A stretch of DNA of 64,000 nt from Cantharellus purpuraceus (taxonomy: Eukaryota > Basidiomycota > Agaricomycetes > Cantharellales > Hydnaceae): assembly GCA_025174535.1 (NCBI GenBank), contig JALBUN010000012.1, positions 1 to 64,000 on the forward strand. The letters are read 5' to 3'. The translations under genes and the position numbers were made by a program. Below are positions 11,102 through 21,422 of this stretch, one piece after another. How positions within the stretch are numbered: the first letter of the stretch is position 1; each line of letters begins with the position of its first letter. The notes beneath the pieces are model-generated. The model was not told the origin of the DNA. It saw nothing but the letters and a program-made list of their open reading frames with translations, and did no database searches.

Positions 11102-12135
11102 ATGTCGTACCCCTTAGCAAACATGAGTGTGGCTGAGCTTGAGCAGCTGCTCCTGGCCTGATGGAAGGAGGAGGAGGAGGAGCAGAGATGGAAGGAGGAG
11201 GCTGAGGTGGAATGGAGACGGAAGGAGGAGGAGGAGGAGGAGTGGAGATGGAAGGAGGAGGAGGAGTGGAGACAGAAGGAGGGGGCTGAGGTGGAATGGA
11301 GACGGAAGGAGGAGCAGCAGCAGCAGAGATGGAAGGAGGAGGAGGAGCAGAGACAGAAGGAGGACGAGCATAGACAGAAGGAGGAGGAGCAGAGACAGAA
11401 GGAGGAGGAGCAGAGACAGAAGGAGGAGGAGCAGAGACAGAAGGAGGAGGAGCAGAGACAGGAGGAGGAGGAGCAGAGACAGGAGGAGGAGGAGCAGAGA
11501 CAGAAGGAGGAGGAGGAGCGGAGATGGAAGGAGGAGGTGGAGGAGCGGAGATGGAAGGAGGAGGTGGAGGCAGAACAGAGATGGAAGGAGGAAGAAGCAA
11601 AGGCTGAGCGAGCATGCAGGGTCAAGGAGCTGGTGGCCACGATGGAGGCCACGAGGCTGAAGGAAGTGGAAGAGCAGGTGCATGAGCTAGAAGCCACCAT
11701 GGAGGTAGAGGAGGAGGTGACCGGGGCAGGGGTGACTAGTCACCCAGGGAGTCCGAGTGTGCCAATACGGATGAGGTCGCCATTATCTCAATCACATGGA
11801 TGGAGTCAACCTGTCTGACAACTGTCCCTCCAGTAGACTTGCCGTTGCGTCTGCAACCATGGCTGTTATTTGTGGTGGGTGTGGCTGAAGAGGATGATGC
11901 GGCAGAGGCAGAGAGGGTGGAAGTGGAGGCAGATCCTGATGCCAACATGGAGCTTGATGCAAATGCAGAGCCTGAGGCGGGTGTGGATGTTGGGATGGAT
12001 ATGGAGCTGGATCCTACCTCAAATTGTTACAAGGGGGTGGCTTGGGTAGCTGCAGTTGAAGCTCGCAAAAGGGCGGAGCTATATGCTGCTACTACCAAGA
12101 AGAACCTTGAGGTCACGGTCTTTTCAAGTGCTGAT
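11102..12135 (+). pseudogene. Relic of the antisense coiled-coil gene of a Gypsy-2-family element
   Basis: It parallels the Gypsy-2 antisense gene at 14653: TATA at about 11064, ATG at 11102, MSxxLANMSVAELEQLLLA, a Glu/Arg/Lys-rich coiled coil (units of about seven residues such as EEEQRQK at 11380-11520), then MEVEEEVTGAG, a linker and an acidic Asp/Glu/Ala stretch, and finally RKRAELYAATTKKNLEV. It is broken by TGA at 11159-11161 where the intact copy has CGA, by a frameshift near 11760-11800, and by truncation at the Copia-1 border. The Cys cluster is missing. Unlike the interrupted Gypsy-2 copy, it shows VEEEVTGAG uninterrupted and so documents the LTR-Z empty site. Confidence 0.75.
11380..11520. 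repeat. 21-bp coding tandem repeat, Glu/Gln/Arg/Lys-rich
   Basis: A unit close to gagcagagacagaaggagga is repeated about seven times head to tail, inside the relic antisense gene. It is purine-rich on the + strand. The corresponding region of the younger copy (14740-14860) uses cggaacggagacggaag, so the caga units here are CpG-decayed versions. Confidence 0.75.
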
Positions 12136-12290
12136 TGTAGAGCTCAAAAGCGAAGATGTGTGTTATCAGATAAGCCAGGCTACAAACCCAGCAAAAAACA
12201 AAATTGTAACACATAAAATACTCATATCTCCTCATAGAATAATCCAATTTATACCAATCTTTCTAGGGACCTTCAGTGCATTCCAACACA
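12136..12290 (-). mobile_element. Copia-1 3' LTR
   Basis: On the minus strand it reads TGTGTTGGAATGC ... CTCTACA, 155 bp, matching 37640-37795. It is immediately preceded (minus sense) by a purine tract (attgaggggg, 12291-12300) that fits a polypurine tract. The left flank is the relic antisense gene; the expected TSD (ctgat) is not found at the other end, so one end has been rearranged. Confidence 0.8.
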
Positions 12291-12295
12291 CCCCC

Positions 12296-14097
12296 TCAAT
12301 GAAGTGTCCCTTCAATCCTACCAATCCCTAATCCATCTCTGAACTTCACATGCTTGGCACCCACCAGACTCTTGGTTAGCACATCAGCTACCATCTCATT
12401 AGTCGGCACAAACTGGAGTTTCAGCAATCTCCTTTCCACCTTTTTCCTCAACCAGTGATACATAACATCAATGTCCTTCATCCTGGAGTGGTGTTCAGGG
12501 TTCTTGGATACCCCAATGGCAGGTTGGCTGTCACAATAAAGCATGACTGGAGGAAGGTGGTAACCAAGTTCAGTTAGCAACTGTTTCAACCACATGGCTT
12601 CATGTCCTGCAAAGTTAGCTGACATGTATTCAGCATCAGATGAGGATGTTGCCACTGTGGGTTGCCGTTTGCTGCTCCAACTGACTGCTGCTCCACCAAT
12701 GACAAAGGCATATCCAGTTGTTGACTGTCTCCTGTCCTCATCTCCTGCATAGTTGGCATTGCAGTAGACCTGGAGCATTGCCTGGGAGCCAGAGTCTGGA
12801 GGTCCATACGTCATCCCCAGTTCAGCAGTCCCTTTGAGATATTTGAGCACATGCTGAACCACCTTTCAATAACCCAAACCAGGATTTGAGTTGAATTGGC
12901 AAAGTTCACCAACTGCATGTGCAATGTCTGGTCTGGTTCCAATTGCAAGGTAATTCAGGCTCCCAATGGTGGCAAGGTATGGAACACCTCTCATGGCCTC
13001 AATGTCCTCCTTTGACTGTGGACAGAGATCCTTGGAGAGATGACAGCCTGGATCAAGAGGAGTCGACACTGGCTTGCAATTCTCCATGTTGAATCACTTC
13101 AAAACATCCAGTGCATACTTGTGCTGATTAATGTGCAATGTCCTCTTTCTCCTGTCTCTGTGGATTTCCAGACCGACAATGTACCTGGCAGGTCCCATGT
13201 CCTTCATTTTGAAGTGTTGCAACAGCTCAAGTTTTACTTTGTCAAGATGGGTGCAACTGTTGCATGCTATAAGCTGATCATCAACATAGACAGGGACGTA
13301 GACTTTGACGGGTCCTTGGATGTAGAGGTAAAGGAGGCTGTCCACCTTGGATCTGGTGAATCCCATGTCATGGAAAGCTTGGTCCAGTTTGGCATGCCAC
13401 CTGTTTCACCCTTGCCTGGTTCCATAGATGGCCTTGTTTAGTCTCCCAACCTTGTCTCCTTGCCTGTGTCCATCTGGAAGTTCCATGTAGACCTCCTCTT
13501 CAATATTGCCATTCAAATAGGCAGATTTGAAATCAACTTGGTCCAATTCCAGATCCTCAAGGGCGGCAAGGGCTAGGAGCACTCTGAGCATGTTGAATCT
13601 CACAACAGGGGCAAATGTTTCCATGCCTTCTGTGTGTATCCTTTGCAACCACTCTAGATCTGAAGCGCTCAATGGATCCATCAGGGTTCTTCTTAAGTTT
13701 GAATACCCATTTGGAGCCCACAGCCTTCTTGCCTGCAGGGAGATTCACCACTGTCCAAACATTGTTGTCCATAAGTGACTGATATTCTTCATTGCAGGAC
13801 TCTCTCCACCATGGTGCATCAACTCTAGACATGGCCTCCTGATAAGTGGATGGTTCAGGGAGGTCAGGAGCATTGCTGAGGTTGACAAGTTCCTCAAGTA
13901 GATGTTAGACAGATGGTATGGCAGATTCAGCCTGTTCCACCCCCTCATTCTGGACATCATCCACCCCCTCAGTTGGATCATCTCTCCTGTGACTCAGGTG
14001 GAGGATTCCTGTACTGGGCAGCATTTGGGACAAGCCACCATGGTTGGGGGGGGATGCACATGCATGCTGAATGCCTTGGAGGAGGGTCAGGTGGTAG
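12296..14097 (-). pseudogene. Copia-1 pol, reverse transcriptase and RNase H part
   Basis: The minus strand encodes RT, starting near 13832 (AVGSKWVFKLKKNPDGSIER; DLELDQVDFKSAYLNG; catalytic YVPVYVDDQLIACNS near 13270). RNase H follows (NANYAGDEDRRQSTTGYAF, SSSDAEYMSANFAGHEAMWL, MLYCDSQPAIGVSKNPEHHS, ADVLTKSL), and the protein ends at 12296. The YVDD motif is intact. At least four frame breaks separate the open segments (near 13600, 13410, 13090 and 12865), so it cannot make a full product. Positions 13850-14097 hold the linker between integrase and RT. Confidence 0.85.
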
Positions 14098-14102
14098 AGG
14101 TG

Positions 14103-14511
14103 TGTTACGCACTAGGTCCGATTGGGGTCGGAGATTGGGTCGGAGTCGGAGCACGTCGTGGGGTCAGAACGGACTTGGCTTCAGCTTATGTGCTGCGCCC
14201 TCACTAATACCGGTGTCCGAGATTTTGGAGATGGAGTATGACTTACAGAGTTAGGATCGGACTTAGGAGCTAGGTGTGATTCAATATTCGAACTGGGGAA
14301 TGGAGTCCCCAGTCGGCAACTTAAATACATATTTGAAATCTAATAATAATTACTCCGGTGATGGGTCTCCGAGGCCGACGGCCTTACATGAGTATGTCCA
14401 AGTCCAACGGGGACGGATGTCCGGGTTCCCAAATGGAGTATAGATTTCATATGCGTGGGGATCTGAGGGGATCGGACGGGGATCTGGGCGTTAATGAATA
14501 TAGTCATAACA
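14103..14511 (-). mobile_element. Gypsy-2 3' LTR
   Basis: The + strand reads tgttacgcactagg ... tagtcataaca; sense is on the minus strand. Next to it, 14512-14530 (gtatctctccatttaagg) is in minus sense a purine-rich tract fitting the polypurine primer. It is rich in TCGGA/TCCGA words. Confidence 0.85.
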
Positions 14512-14613
14512 GTATCTCTCCATTTAAGGCCGAGCCCCTGAGGCCTCATGTCCATGGATTGAATAGGTGAGACGATTGGGTGTGGTCGGAGTTATACTGG
14601 GGGTCTGGAGACA

Positions 14614-14620
14614 TATAAAA
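14614..14620 (+). promoter_or_regulatory. TATA box of the Gypsy-2 antisense gene
   Basis: TATAAAA lies inside the element, about 100 bp past the 3' LTR, 39 bp before the ATG at 14653. The same box and spacing occur in the relic copy (about 11064 against ATG 11102), so it is conserved between copies. A start about 30 bp downstream leaves a leader of only a few bases before the first ATG; the second ATG (14674) could be used instead. Confidence 0.6.
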
Positions 14621-15016
14621 GGAGGGGCATGATTGAGGTCTTATCCTCAACGATGTCAAACCCTTTGGCAAGCATGAGCGTGGCCGAGCTGGAGCAGTTG
14701 CTCTTGGCCCGACGGAAGGAAGAGGAAGAGGTGCAGAAACGGAAAGAGGAGGAGGAAGCAGAATGGAGATGGAAGGAGGAGGAGGAGGCAGAACGGAAAC
14801 GGAAGGAGGAGGAGGAGGCGGAACGGAGACGGAAGGAGGAGGAGGAGGAACAACGGAAAGAAGCGGTGAAAACGGAATGGAGAAGGAAAGAGGAGGAAGC
14901 GAAGGCAGAGAGGGCCTGCAAGGTGAAGGAACTTGCGGCAGCGATGGAGGCCGCGAGACTGAAGGAAGTGGAGGAGCAGGCGCATGAGTTAGAGGCGGCC
15001 ATGGAGGTAGAGGAGG

Positions 15017-16446
15017 TGTATGGGAACCACCTTTTCCCTATCAAATTCCATTTATGCAGCACCAATGTGCTATTCTTTGCTTTTCCATTCCTAAATATCC
15101 GCATATATTTGATGCTTGTACCTGGAATGGACTTATTCAAATATTCTCTATTTTTCCATATTTTTTTGGGAATATTCCATGCAGAACTCAGCTCAGAATC
15201 ATTTATTTCTGCTGTGCTACAGTTGTGGACCCATAGGCACCCACAAACCTTCGCGCAGCCGGCTCTCCCCTTTTGGACCAGGCATTTGGCCTCAATTCAA
15301 GCTCAGATGTCTCTGATCAATAAATATTCTGTAACTTAACAACCACAGCCTCTCAGGGCACTATTTTCCATGGAGATCATCACCTGAGATGTGGCTATCC
15401 ATGGCTGTCCAAACCAGTGCAGAAAACAGGGTGGACACCCTTCTTTTGCCTGATCAGTGCCTAGTTCATGGATCAGATCAGCTGATGGGTGATCAAATCA
15501 GGTGATTGCCTTGGAATATTCTACCCTTTCCATAACATTCTAGCTGTTTCCCTCTATTATTAGATAGAACTTTCCAGAACCATTATTCAGCTCCTGATCA
15601 GTGTTAGTGCTGTGACCAGATCCTGTGATTGGCTGGGAATATTCTACCCCTTTCTTCCACCTTCCACAACCTTCCAGTAGTTTCCATCTATTAATAGGTA
15701 GAATATTCCAGAACCATTAGTCAGCCCCTGTAAATACAATATATAAGGAGGCCATTCTGCCTCTGAAGAAGAACATATCATCATATTCTACCCATCTTCT
15801 GCACACCAGTGTGACTAGAGTGACATACAGTGTCATCCTCTATCTCAGTAACTGTTGATTACCAGTTCAAGGATCTTTTACAGTTGTGTAACTGTACTTG
15901 ATTGCACTCGAAGTAGTGATATTCCTGCTTTGGGCGTGAGTGTAGTATCTGCCTCACGTGACTACGAATCTACAGGGTGAGATTGTCTGTCGATAGTCCT
16001 GCCATTAGTGCTCTTGTTTAAGTTACTAGTGTGTACTGCCTTTGCAGAGCATTAGAAGTTTGAACTCGTGTGAAGCAGTTGCTAGACTACTTCACACATT
16101 GCTGTTACCCGCTTCTGAGTGCCACTGGTTGGACGGTTTGATTCATCCACCTACTTCCTTTAGCCTCTAAGTGCATTCCCCCCTTTTTGGAATATCTGGA
16201 CCCCTAAGCGTCCGTGAACTCTAGACTCTGGAAGTCTTATTCATTTCTTGCTGCTAAGAAACGTATTACCTTTCTGCGTATAGTCTGCATTGACCAATAC
16301 AAAGGATTGTAACCAAAGTACAAACGTTAAATTGTTTCTGGAGTTGTGCTGCAGCAGGGTTTGATATTCTTCTCAGCTGTTCATTCACGGAATTGTGGTG
16401 ATTTAGAGTTTGCCCTAACACCATAATTTTGCAGGTTCCAAAACAG
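15017..16446 (+). mobile_element. Solo LTR-Z, copy 1, TSD GGAGG
   Basis: 1430 bp, starting tgtatgggaaccacc and ending ggttccaaaaca, with GGAGG at 15012-15016 and 16447-16451. Removing it restores the reading gtagaggaggaggtgacc seen in the relic copy at 11705-11725. It has a TATA-like tatataagg near 15741. No ORF of note. The family is not assignable because no internal region is present. Confidence 0.88.
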
Positions 16447-17022
16447 GAGGAGGTGACCGGGGCAGGGAAGACCAGCCACCCAGGAAGTCCGAGCGTGCCC
16501 ATATGGCCAGGGACCCCGGAAGTCGCCATCATCTCCATTACACGGATGGAGGCGACTCGTTCAAGGATGGTCACTGCGGAGCACTCGCCATTACGTCCGC
16601 AGGCACGGCCCTTATTTGAGTCGGGGGCAGCTGAGGAAGACGATGCGGTGGAGGCGGAGAGGGCGGAGGTGGAAGCGGATCCCGATGCCAATATGGAGCT
16701 CGACGCAAATGCGGAGCCCGACGCGAGCGTGGATGTTGGGATGGATGCGGAGCCGGATCCTACTTTGAATTCCTACGAGGAGATGGCTTGGGTAGCTGCG
16801 GTCGAGGCTCGCAAAAGAGCAGAGCTCTATGCTGCTACCACCAAGAAGAACCTCGACGTCGCGATCTTTTCACTGAAGGCCTACCCGAGTGCTGATACGG
16901 AGAAGCGGGAGGCAGACCGGAGGGTCATATGGTGCAAGGTGGAGAGTCGCGTGTTGGCGACCCGTAAGAAGGAGCTGCGTGTCGTGAGGTTGGCAATCCA
17001 GCTTCGCAAGCACGAGATGGAG

Positions 17023-18453
17023 TGTTTTGGAACCCGCAAAATTATGGTGTTAGGGCAAACTCTAAATCACCACAATTCCGTGAATGAACAGCTGAGAAGA
17101 ATATCAAACCCTGCTGCAGCACAACTCCAGAAACAATTTAACGTTTGTACTTTGGTTACAATCCTTTGTATTGGTCAATGCAGACTATACGCAGAAAGGT
17201 AATACGCTTCTTAGCAGCAAGAAATGAATAAGACTTCCAGAGTCTAGAGTTCACGGACGCTTAGGGGTCCAGATATTCCAAAAAGAGGGGAATGCACTTA
17301 GAGGCTAAAGGAAGTAGGTGGATGAATCCAACCGCCCAACCAGTGGCACTCAGAAGCTGGTAACAGCAATGTGTGAAGTAGTCTAGCAACTGCTTCACAC
17401 GAGTTCAAGCTTCTAATGCTCTGCAAAGGCAGTACACACTAGTAACTTAAACAAGAGCACTAATGGCAGGACTATCGACAGACAATCTCACCCTGTAGAT
17501 TCGTAGTCACGTGAGGCAGATACTACACTCACGCCCAAAGCAGGAATATCACTACTTCGAGTGCAATCAAGTACAGTTACACAACTGTAAAAGATCCTTG
17601 AACTGGTAATCAACAGTTACTGAGATAGAGGATGACACTGTATGTCACTCTAGTCACACTGGTGTGCAGAAGATGGGTAGAATATGATGATATGTTCTTC
17701 TTCAGAGGCAGAATGGCCTCCTTATATATTGTATTTACAGGGGCTGACTAATGGTTCTGGAATATTCTACCTATTAATAGATGGAAACTACTGGAAGGTT
17801 GTGGAAGGTGGAAGAAAGGGGTAGAATATTCCCAGCCAATCACAGGATCTGGTCACAGCACTAACACTGATCAGGAGCTGAATAATGGTTCTGGAAAGTT
17901 CTATCTAATAATAGAGGGAAACAGCTAGAATGTTATGGAAAGGGGTAGAATATTCCAAGGCAATCACCTGATTTGATCACCCATCAGCTGATCTGATCCC
18001 TGAACTAGGCACTGATCAGGCAAAAAGAAGGGTGTCCACCCTGTTTTCTGCACTGGTTTGGACAGCCATGGATAGCCACATCTCAGGTGATGATCTCCAT
18101 GGAAAATAGTGCCCTGAGAGGCTGTGGTTGTTAAGTTACAGAATATTTATTGATCAGAGACATCTGAGCTTGAATTGAGGCCAAATGCCTGGTCCAAAAG
18201 GGGGGAGCCGGCTGTGTGAAGGTTTGTGGGTGCCTATGGGTCCACAACTGTAGCACAGCAGAAATAAATGATTCTGAGCTGAGTTCTGCATGGAATATTC
18301 CCAAAAAAAATATGGAAAATAGAGAATATTTGAATAAGTCCATTCCAGGTACAAGCATCAAATATATGCGGATATTTAGGAATGGAAAAGCAAAGAATAG
18401 CACATTGGTGCTGCATAAATGGAATTTGATAGGGAAAAGGTGGTTCCCATACA
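17023..18453 (-). mobile_element. Solo LTR-Z, copy 2, opposite orientation, TSD TGGAG
   Basis: 1431 bp, the near-identical reverse complement of 15017-16446, flanked by TGGAG at 17018-17022 and 18454-18458. The two copies differ by only a few changes (for example one T in a T-run and a t/g near 18000). Together they make a 1.43-kb inverted repeat with a spacer of about 576 bp. Confidence 0.88.
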
Positions 18454-19169
18454 TGGAGAAGGCGGCAGCAGAACAGCAGGACAAGGAGGAGGAGAGGGAA
18501 CGCTTGGAGGCCGCAGCAAGGAGGGGCGGACCACCCAAGGCTCTGGCTGCAATGGAGCCATTTGGCAGACCCAGCGTAACTTGCGACTTATGTCGTGATG
18601 CGGGTGTGGAGTGCGTGTGGCCTACCGGCCCAACTCACCGCCTTCGGTCCTGCGATCATTGTCAGGGTCGGAAAGGAGGGTGTAGGATCGATGGAAAGTT
18701 TGATCCCCAGAGTCGGAGCGTCAAGCCCCGACTAGTGGTACAGGAGGGGCAAAGAAGGAATCGGAGGGTCGTCTGACCAAAAAGAGGCAGACTGAGACGG
18801 GTGCTGTAGCAGCCGGGGGTAGCGGCGTCAGATCGGAAGGGGCAACAACCAGTGCAGGTATGGGGCGCGTCTCTGCGCCCAATAGCACTGTGGGCCAGCT
18901 TATCAGGCTGGTTAACCTGCAGTCGGAGCACCTTTGGCGGACAGAGGGGTTGTTAGTAGACTTGGTGAGGACGATGAAACAGAAGGAGGTTCTGGAGGGT
19001 CGTTGGACAGCCAAGTTACGTCAGTTGTGGAAGTTCATGGCCCCGTTGGATGAGGATTCAGACATGGGAGATGAGAAGGATTGGGTGTCGGATGTAGAGA
19101 GTGATGAGGAGTTGGAGACAGAGCCTGAGGTAGATAAGGAAAAGGGGAAAAGGAAACGCGATGTATAAG

Positions 19170-19337
19170 ATAAGGATGAAAATGATTATAAATTTCAGAA
19201 CGGAGAAAGAATAAGGCGGAGTGATATTCCTTCGGAGTTTTTTTTTTTTTTTTTTTTTTTTTGAGGAGCTGGTAATTTCCCTTGACTTGTAATAGAGTGG
19301 TGATGCGAAATAATAGAATTAGCATTAGTAATTGAAC
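19170..19337. other. Gap between convergent Gypsy-2 genes, with T-run
   Basis: Between the antisense gene stop (19168) and the pol stop (19338, minus). It contains an uninterrupted run of about 23 T (19240-19262). It may hold the 3' ends of both transcripts. Confidence 0.4.
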
Positions 19338-20129
19338 TTAAAGATTCATAAGAGGGCCAGGTTTGTCTGGATAAGCGGAGTGAAAATTGGAGATGGATTC
19401 GGATGCGTGATTGAGTTCAGATGCAGAGATCCATGAAGACTCTTCATCAGTGCCTTCGTATCCAGTCCATTTGACTAAGTACTGGAGCTTGCACTTGTAT
19501 TGACAGTCGATCTTTGAGTCCAGGATCTCCAAGATCTCATATTCATTGTCTCCTTCAATGATAATTGGGGGAGGTGGGGGTTGCATGCACCCGGAGATCT
19601 CATTTGTAGTAGCGGGTTCAAGCATTGATATATGGAAGACCGGATGAACTGCTCAGAAGTGGTCAGGGAGGCGGAGGGTGAAAGACCTGCTGCCCGCGCA
19701 AGCAATGACCTCATAAGGACCTAAGTATTTCTCGGAGAGTTTCTTTGATGGACGGGTGGTCCGGAAGTGTTTGGCCTTAACGAATACTTTGTCTCCAATT
19801 TGCAGGTCCGGAGCCGGAATGCGGCGTCGGTCTGCGGAGACTTGATATTGTTTCTGAGCATCGGAGATGGTTTCTCAGAGATGTTGGTGTAGTTGATCGA
19901 GGTTGGTTACAAATTGGCGGGCTTTGGTGGAGGCAAGTTCCTTCTCGGGGTGGACGGAGATGTTTGGATGGTAGCCTTTATTAGCAAAGAATGGAGAGAT
20001 GCTGGTAGTTGCATTTGGAGCGTTGTTGTAGGCAAACTCTGCGATCGGAAGTAGATCAGCCCAGTTGTCTTGTTGACAGTTACAATAGATTCGGAGATAT
20101 TGTTCCAGGGACTGATTCATTCGTTCTGT
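19338..20129 (-). pseudogene. Gypsy-2 pol C-terminus: integrase end and chromodomain
   Basis: This continues the integrase interrupted at 27961-27964. It reads TERMNQSLEQYLRIY (with the E of the DDE triad), NWADLLPIAEFAYNNAPNAT, the SH3-like region (PAPDLQIGDKVFVKAKHFRT, KKLSEKYLGPYEVI), then a chromodomain (YEILEILDSKIDCQYKCKLQ, YLVKWTGYEGTDEESSW), ending at 19338. Two in-frame TGA codons stand where CGA (Arg) is expected (near 19873 and 19650), consistent with CpG deamination. A chromodomain places the element among chromoviruses, whose integrases can read histone marks. Confidence 0.85.
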
Positions 20130-20335
20130 TGATGAGCCAGGACGCATCGAGGACGCATATCGAACTACTCTGACAGTCCAACTCCGCCAGCGTCTTTTCA
20201 TATCAACTTTTAAATAGCGCTGCAACTCCCTATCCACCTCAGTCTCTAATTCGAGCCATCGATTGTCACTCGTGTTTCATCGCCATCGATCATTATCAGC
20301 CTTCTATTCACACCGATCCTTTCATCATCATTCAC

Positions 20336-20770
20336 ATGGTTTCCCATTCTATTCCCCTCTCCAACATCACTTCTAATAATACGTCACACTGGTCTCTGGA
20401 CACAGAGGACTATCAAAAATATGCCGAGCTCCATGGGCATGTTAAGCCACCTCCACGTGTCAAAATACTTCCAAAACTCTTTCAACGTCCAAGATCCCCA
20501 CCATGTCTCTCTTATGCCATTGGCGATCCCATATTCTTTCACAATTCCGTTGAACCATATACATTCCTCGACATTTCACCTCTATATCATAACACGGATA
20601 GAAGAGTCGAACGTGAGGTAGAATTTCAGTCGCCATTGCCGACCTATCCTCCCACTTCAATCCGACTCAGGTTACATCGTGTCAGGCAAAGGGACCGAAT
20701 ACTCTTGGAACGGGATACCATATGGAGACGGATCACTAAGACAATAAGGAGTATTTGTTGTGGATGCTGA
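20336..20770 (+). CDS. ORF inside LTR-X (U3), related to Gypsy-1 ORF3
   Basis: 144 codons from the ATG at 20336, preceded by a TATA-like ttttaaata at about 20207-20216. Motif order: W-S-x-D (about residue 19), PPPxV (38-42), YxIGxPxF (59-66), N-x(3)-PYxF (69-76), IxLxL near 108, WRRI near 130, and a Cys-rich end. It has no signal peptide or membrane segment. The second copy (33352) has the same length; of about 11 coding differences 9 change the amino acid, so it is not under selection since these copies separated. The function is unknown; an accessory retroelement protein is an inference. Confidence 0.6.
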   Translation: MVSHSIPLSNITSNNTSHWSLDTEDYQKYAELHGHVKPPPRVKILPKLFQRPRSPPCLSYAIGDPIFFHNSVEPYTFLDISPLYHNTDRRVEREVEFQSPLPTYPPTSIRLRLHRVRQRDRILLERDTIWRRITKTIRSICCGC

Positions 20771-21108
20771 CGGAAGTCCTCATGTGACTCAGGGTCAATT
20801 AACCTTCGGAGCCGTAGGGAAGATGGTATTGGTGGACATTTCTATTGTTCTTTTATATGACTCACCCCTGTTTCATCTTTTAATTCATTCATACACGACT
20901 TACTCATCCTTGTTCTATTTTTGGTTCTTTTTATTACTCATCACCCCTATTCTTACAAAGATTACCCCTATCTGTCGTTTCATTTCTCCATGATTACCCC
21001 CTTTAGTAGTTCAACTTCACACGCTTCGTCAGCTGGCTTGATCAGCATTTCTTGCATCATATTGCATCATTTGCTCCTCATATTGTGTCAGTGTGCCCTG
21101 GGGATTTG

Positions 21109-21116
21109 TATATAAA
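21109..21116 (+). promoter_or_regulatory. TATA box of LTR-X
   Basis: TATATAAA, also present in copy 2 (34124-34130). It lies downstream of the ORF, so the ORF falls in the U3 part and the element's own transcript would begin near 21140. Confidence 0.55.
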
Positions 21117-21422
21117 GGGCGCTAGTTTTTGCCTTTGGAATCAATCAACAAGTTTTCAGCCAACGCTCTAAAGTCAAAGTCCACGCTCTAAGTATACACT
21201 CTACATCACAATCCATCATCTCTACACTGAGGTAAAACACCTTGGTTCAACGATCAGATTTCCCTCCGCCACCGAGAGGTTGATTCTCCTGAAACCAGCT
21301 TTCACGTACCTCCCAACCGGGCTTCGCATTGTCATCCAGTCACAGAGCATGATCAGCCATCGGGACCGACCTTTGCTCCCATCCTCATCCAACCACAGAG
21401 CACTATCCCACTTCCCTGTTAC

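Larger units (their letters stand above)
14653..19168 (+). pseudogene. Gypsy-2 antisense gene: coiled-coil protein with Zn2Cys6-like cluster, split by two LTR-Z
   Basis: Coding pieces are 14653-15016, 16452-17022 and 18459-19168. In order: MSVAELEQLLLARRKEEEE, then a long Glu/Arg/Lys coiled coil; an acidic middle (AEEDDAVEAERAEVEADPDA); a second helical block (AELYAATTKKNLDVAIFSLK, RKKELRVVRLAIQLRKHEME); and a cysteine block near 18580-18690 with spacing C-X2-C-X6-C-X12-C-X2-C-X6-C, matching the fungal Zn(II)2Cys6 consensus spacing. The tail ends with an acidic stretch and a basic KGKRKRDV. A frame change near 18745 separates the cluster from the tail (indel or unrecognised intron). The gene is antisense to gag-pol and converges on the pol 3' end (170 bp). 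Function unknown; DNA binding is an inference from the Cys spacing. Confidence 0.75.

Noticed and set aside
11041..11700. Long open frames on the minus strand (Ser/Cys-rich, Leu-rich or Pro-rich)
   Set aside because: They are mirror frames of the purine-rich 21-bp coding repeat of the relic antisense gene; their composition is dictated by the repeat and no motif is present.
15054..15339. Open frames within LTR-Z (and their mirrors at 18131-18538)
   Set aside because: They run from element border sequence, include stop-interrupted low-complexity protein and are identical in both solo LTR copies only because the LTRs are young; no conserved motif.
16429..17202. A 257-residue frame spanning the LTR-Z border
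   Set aside because: Only 16452-17022 is the antisense gene; both ends are LTR-Z sequence, as shown by the TSDs.
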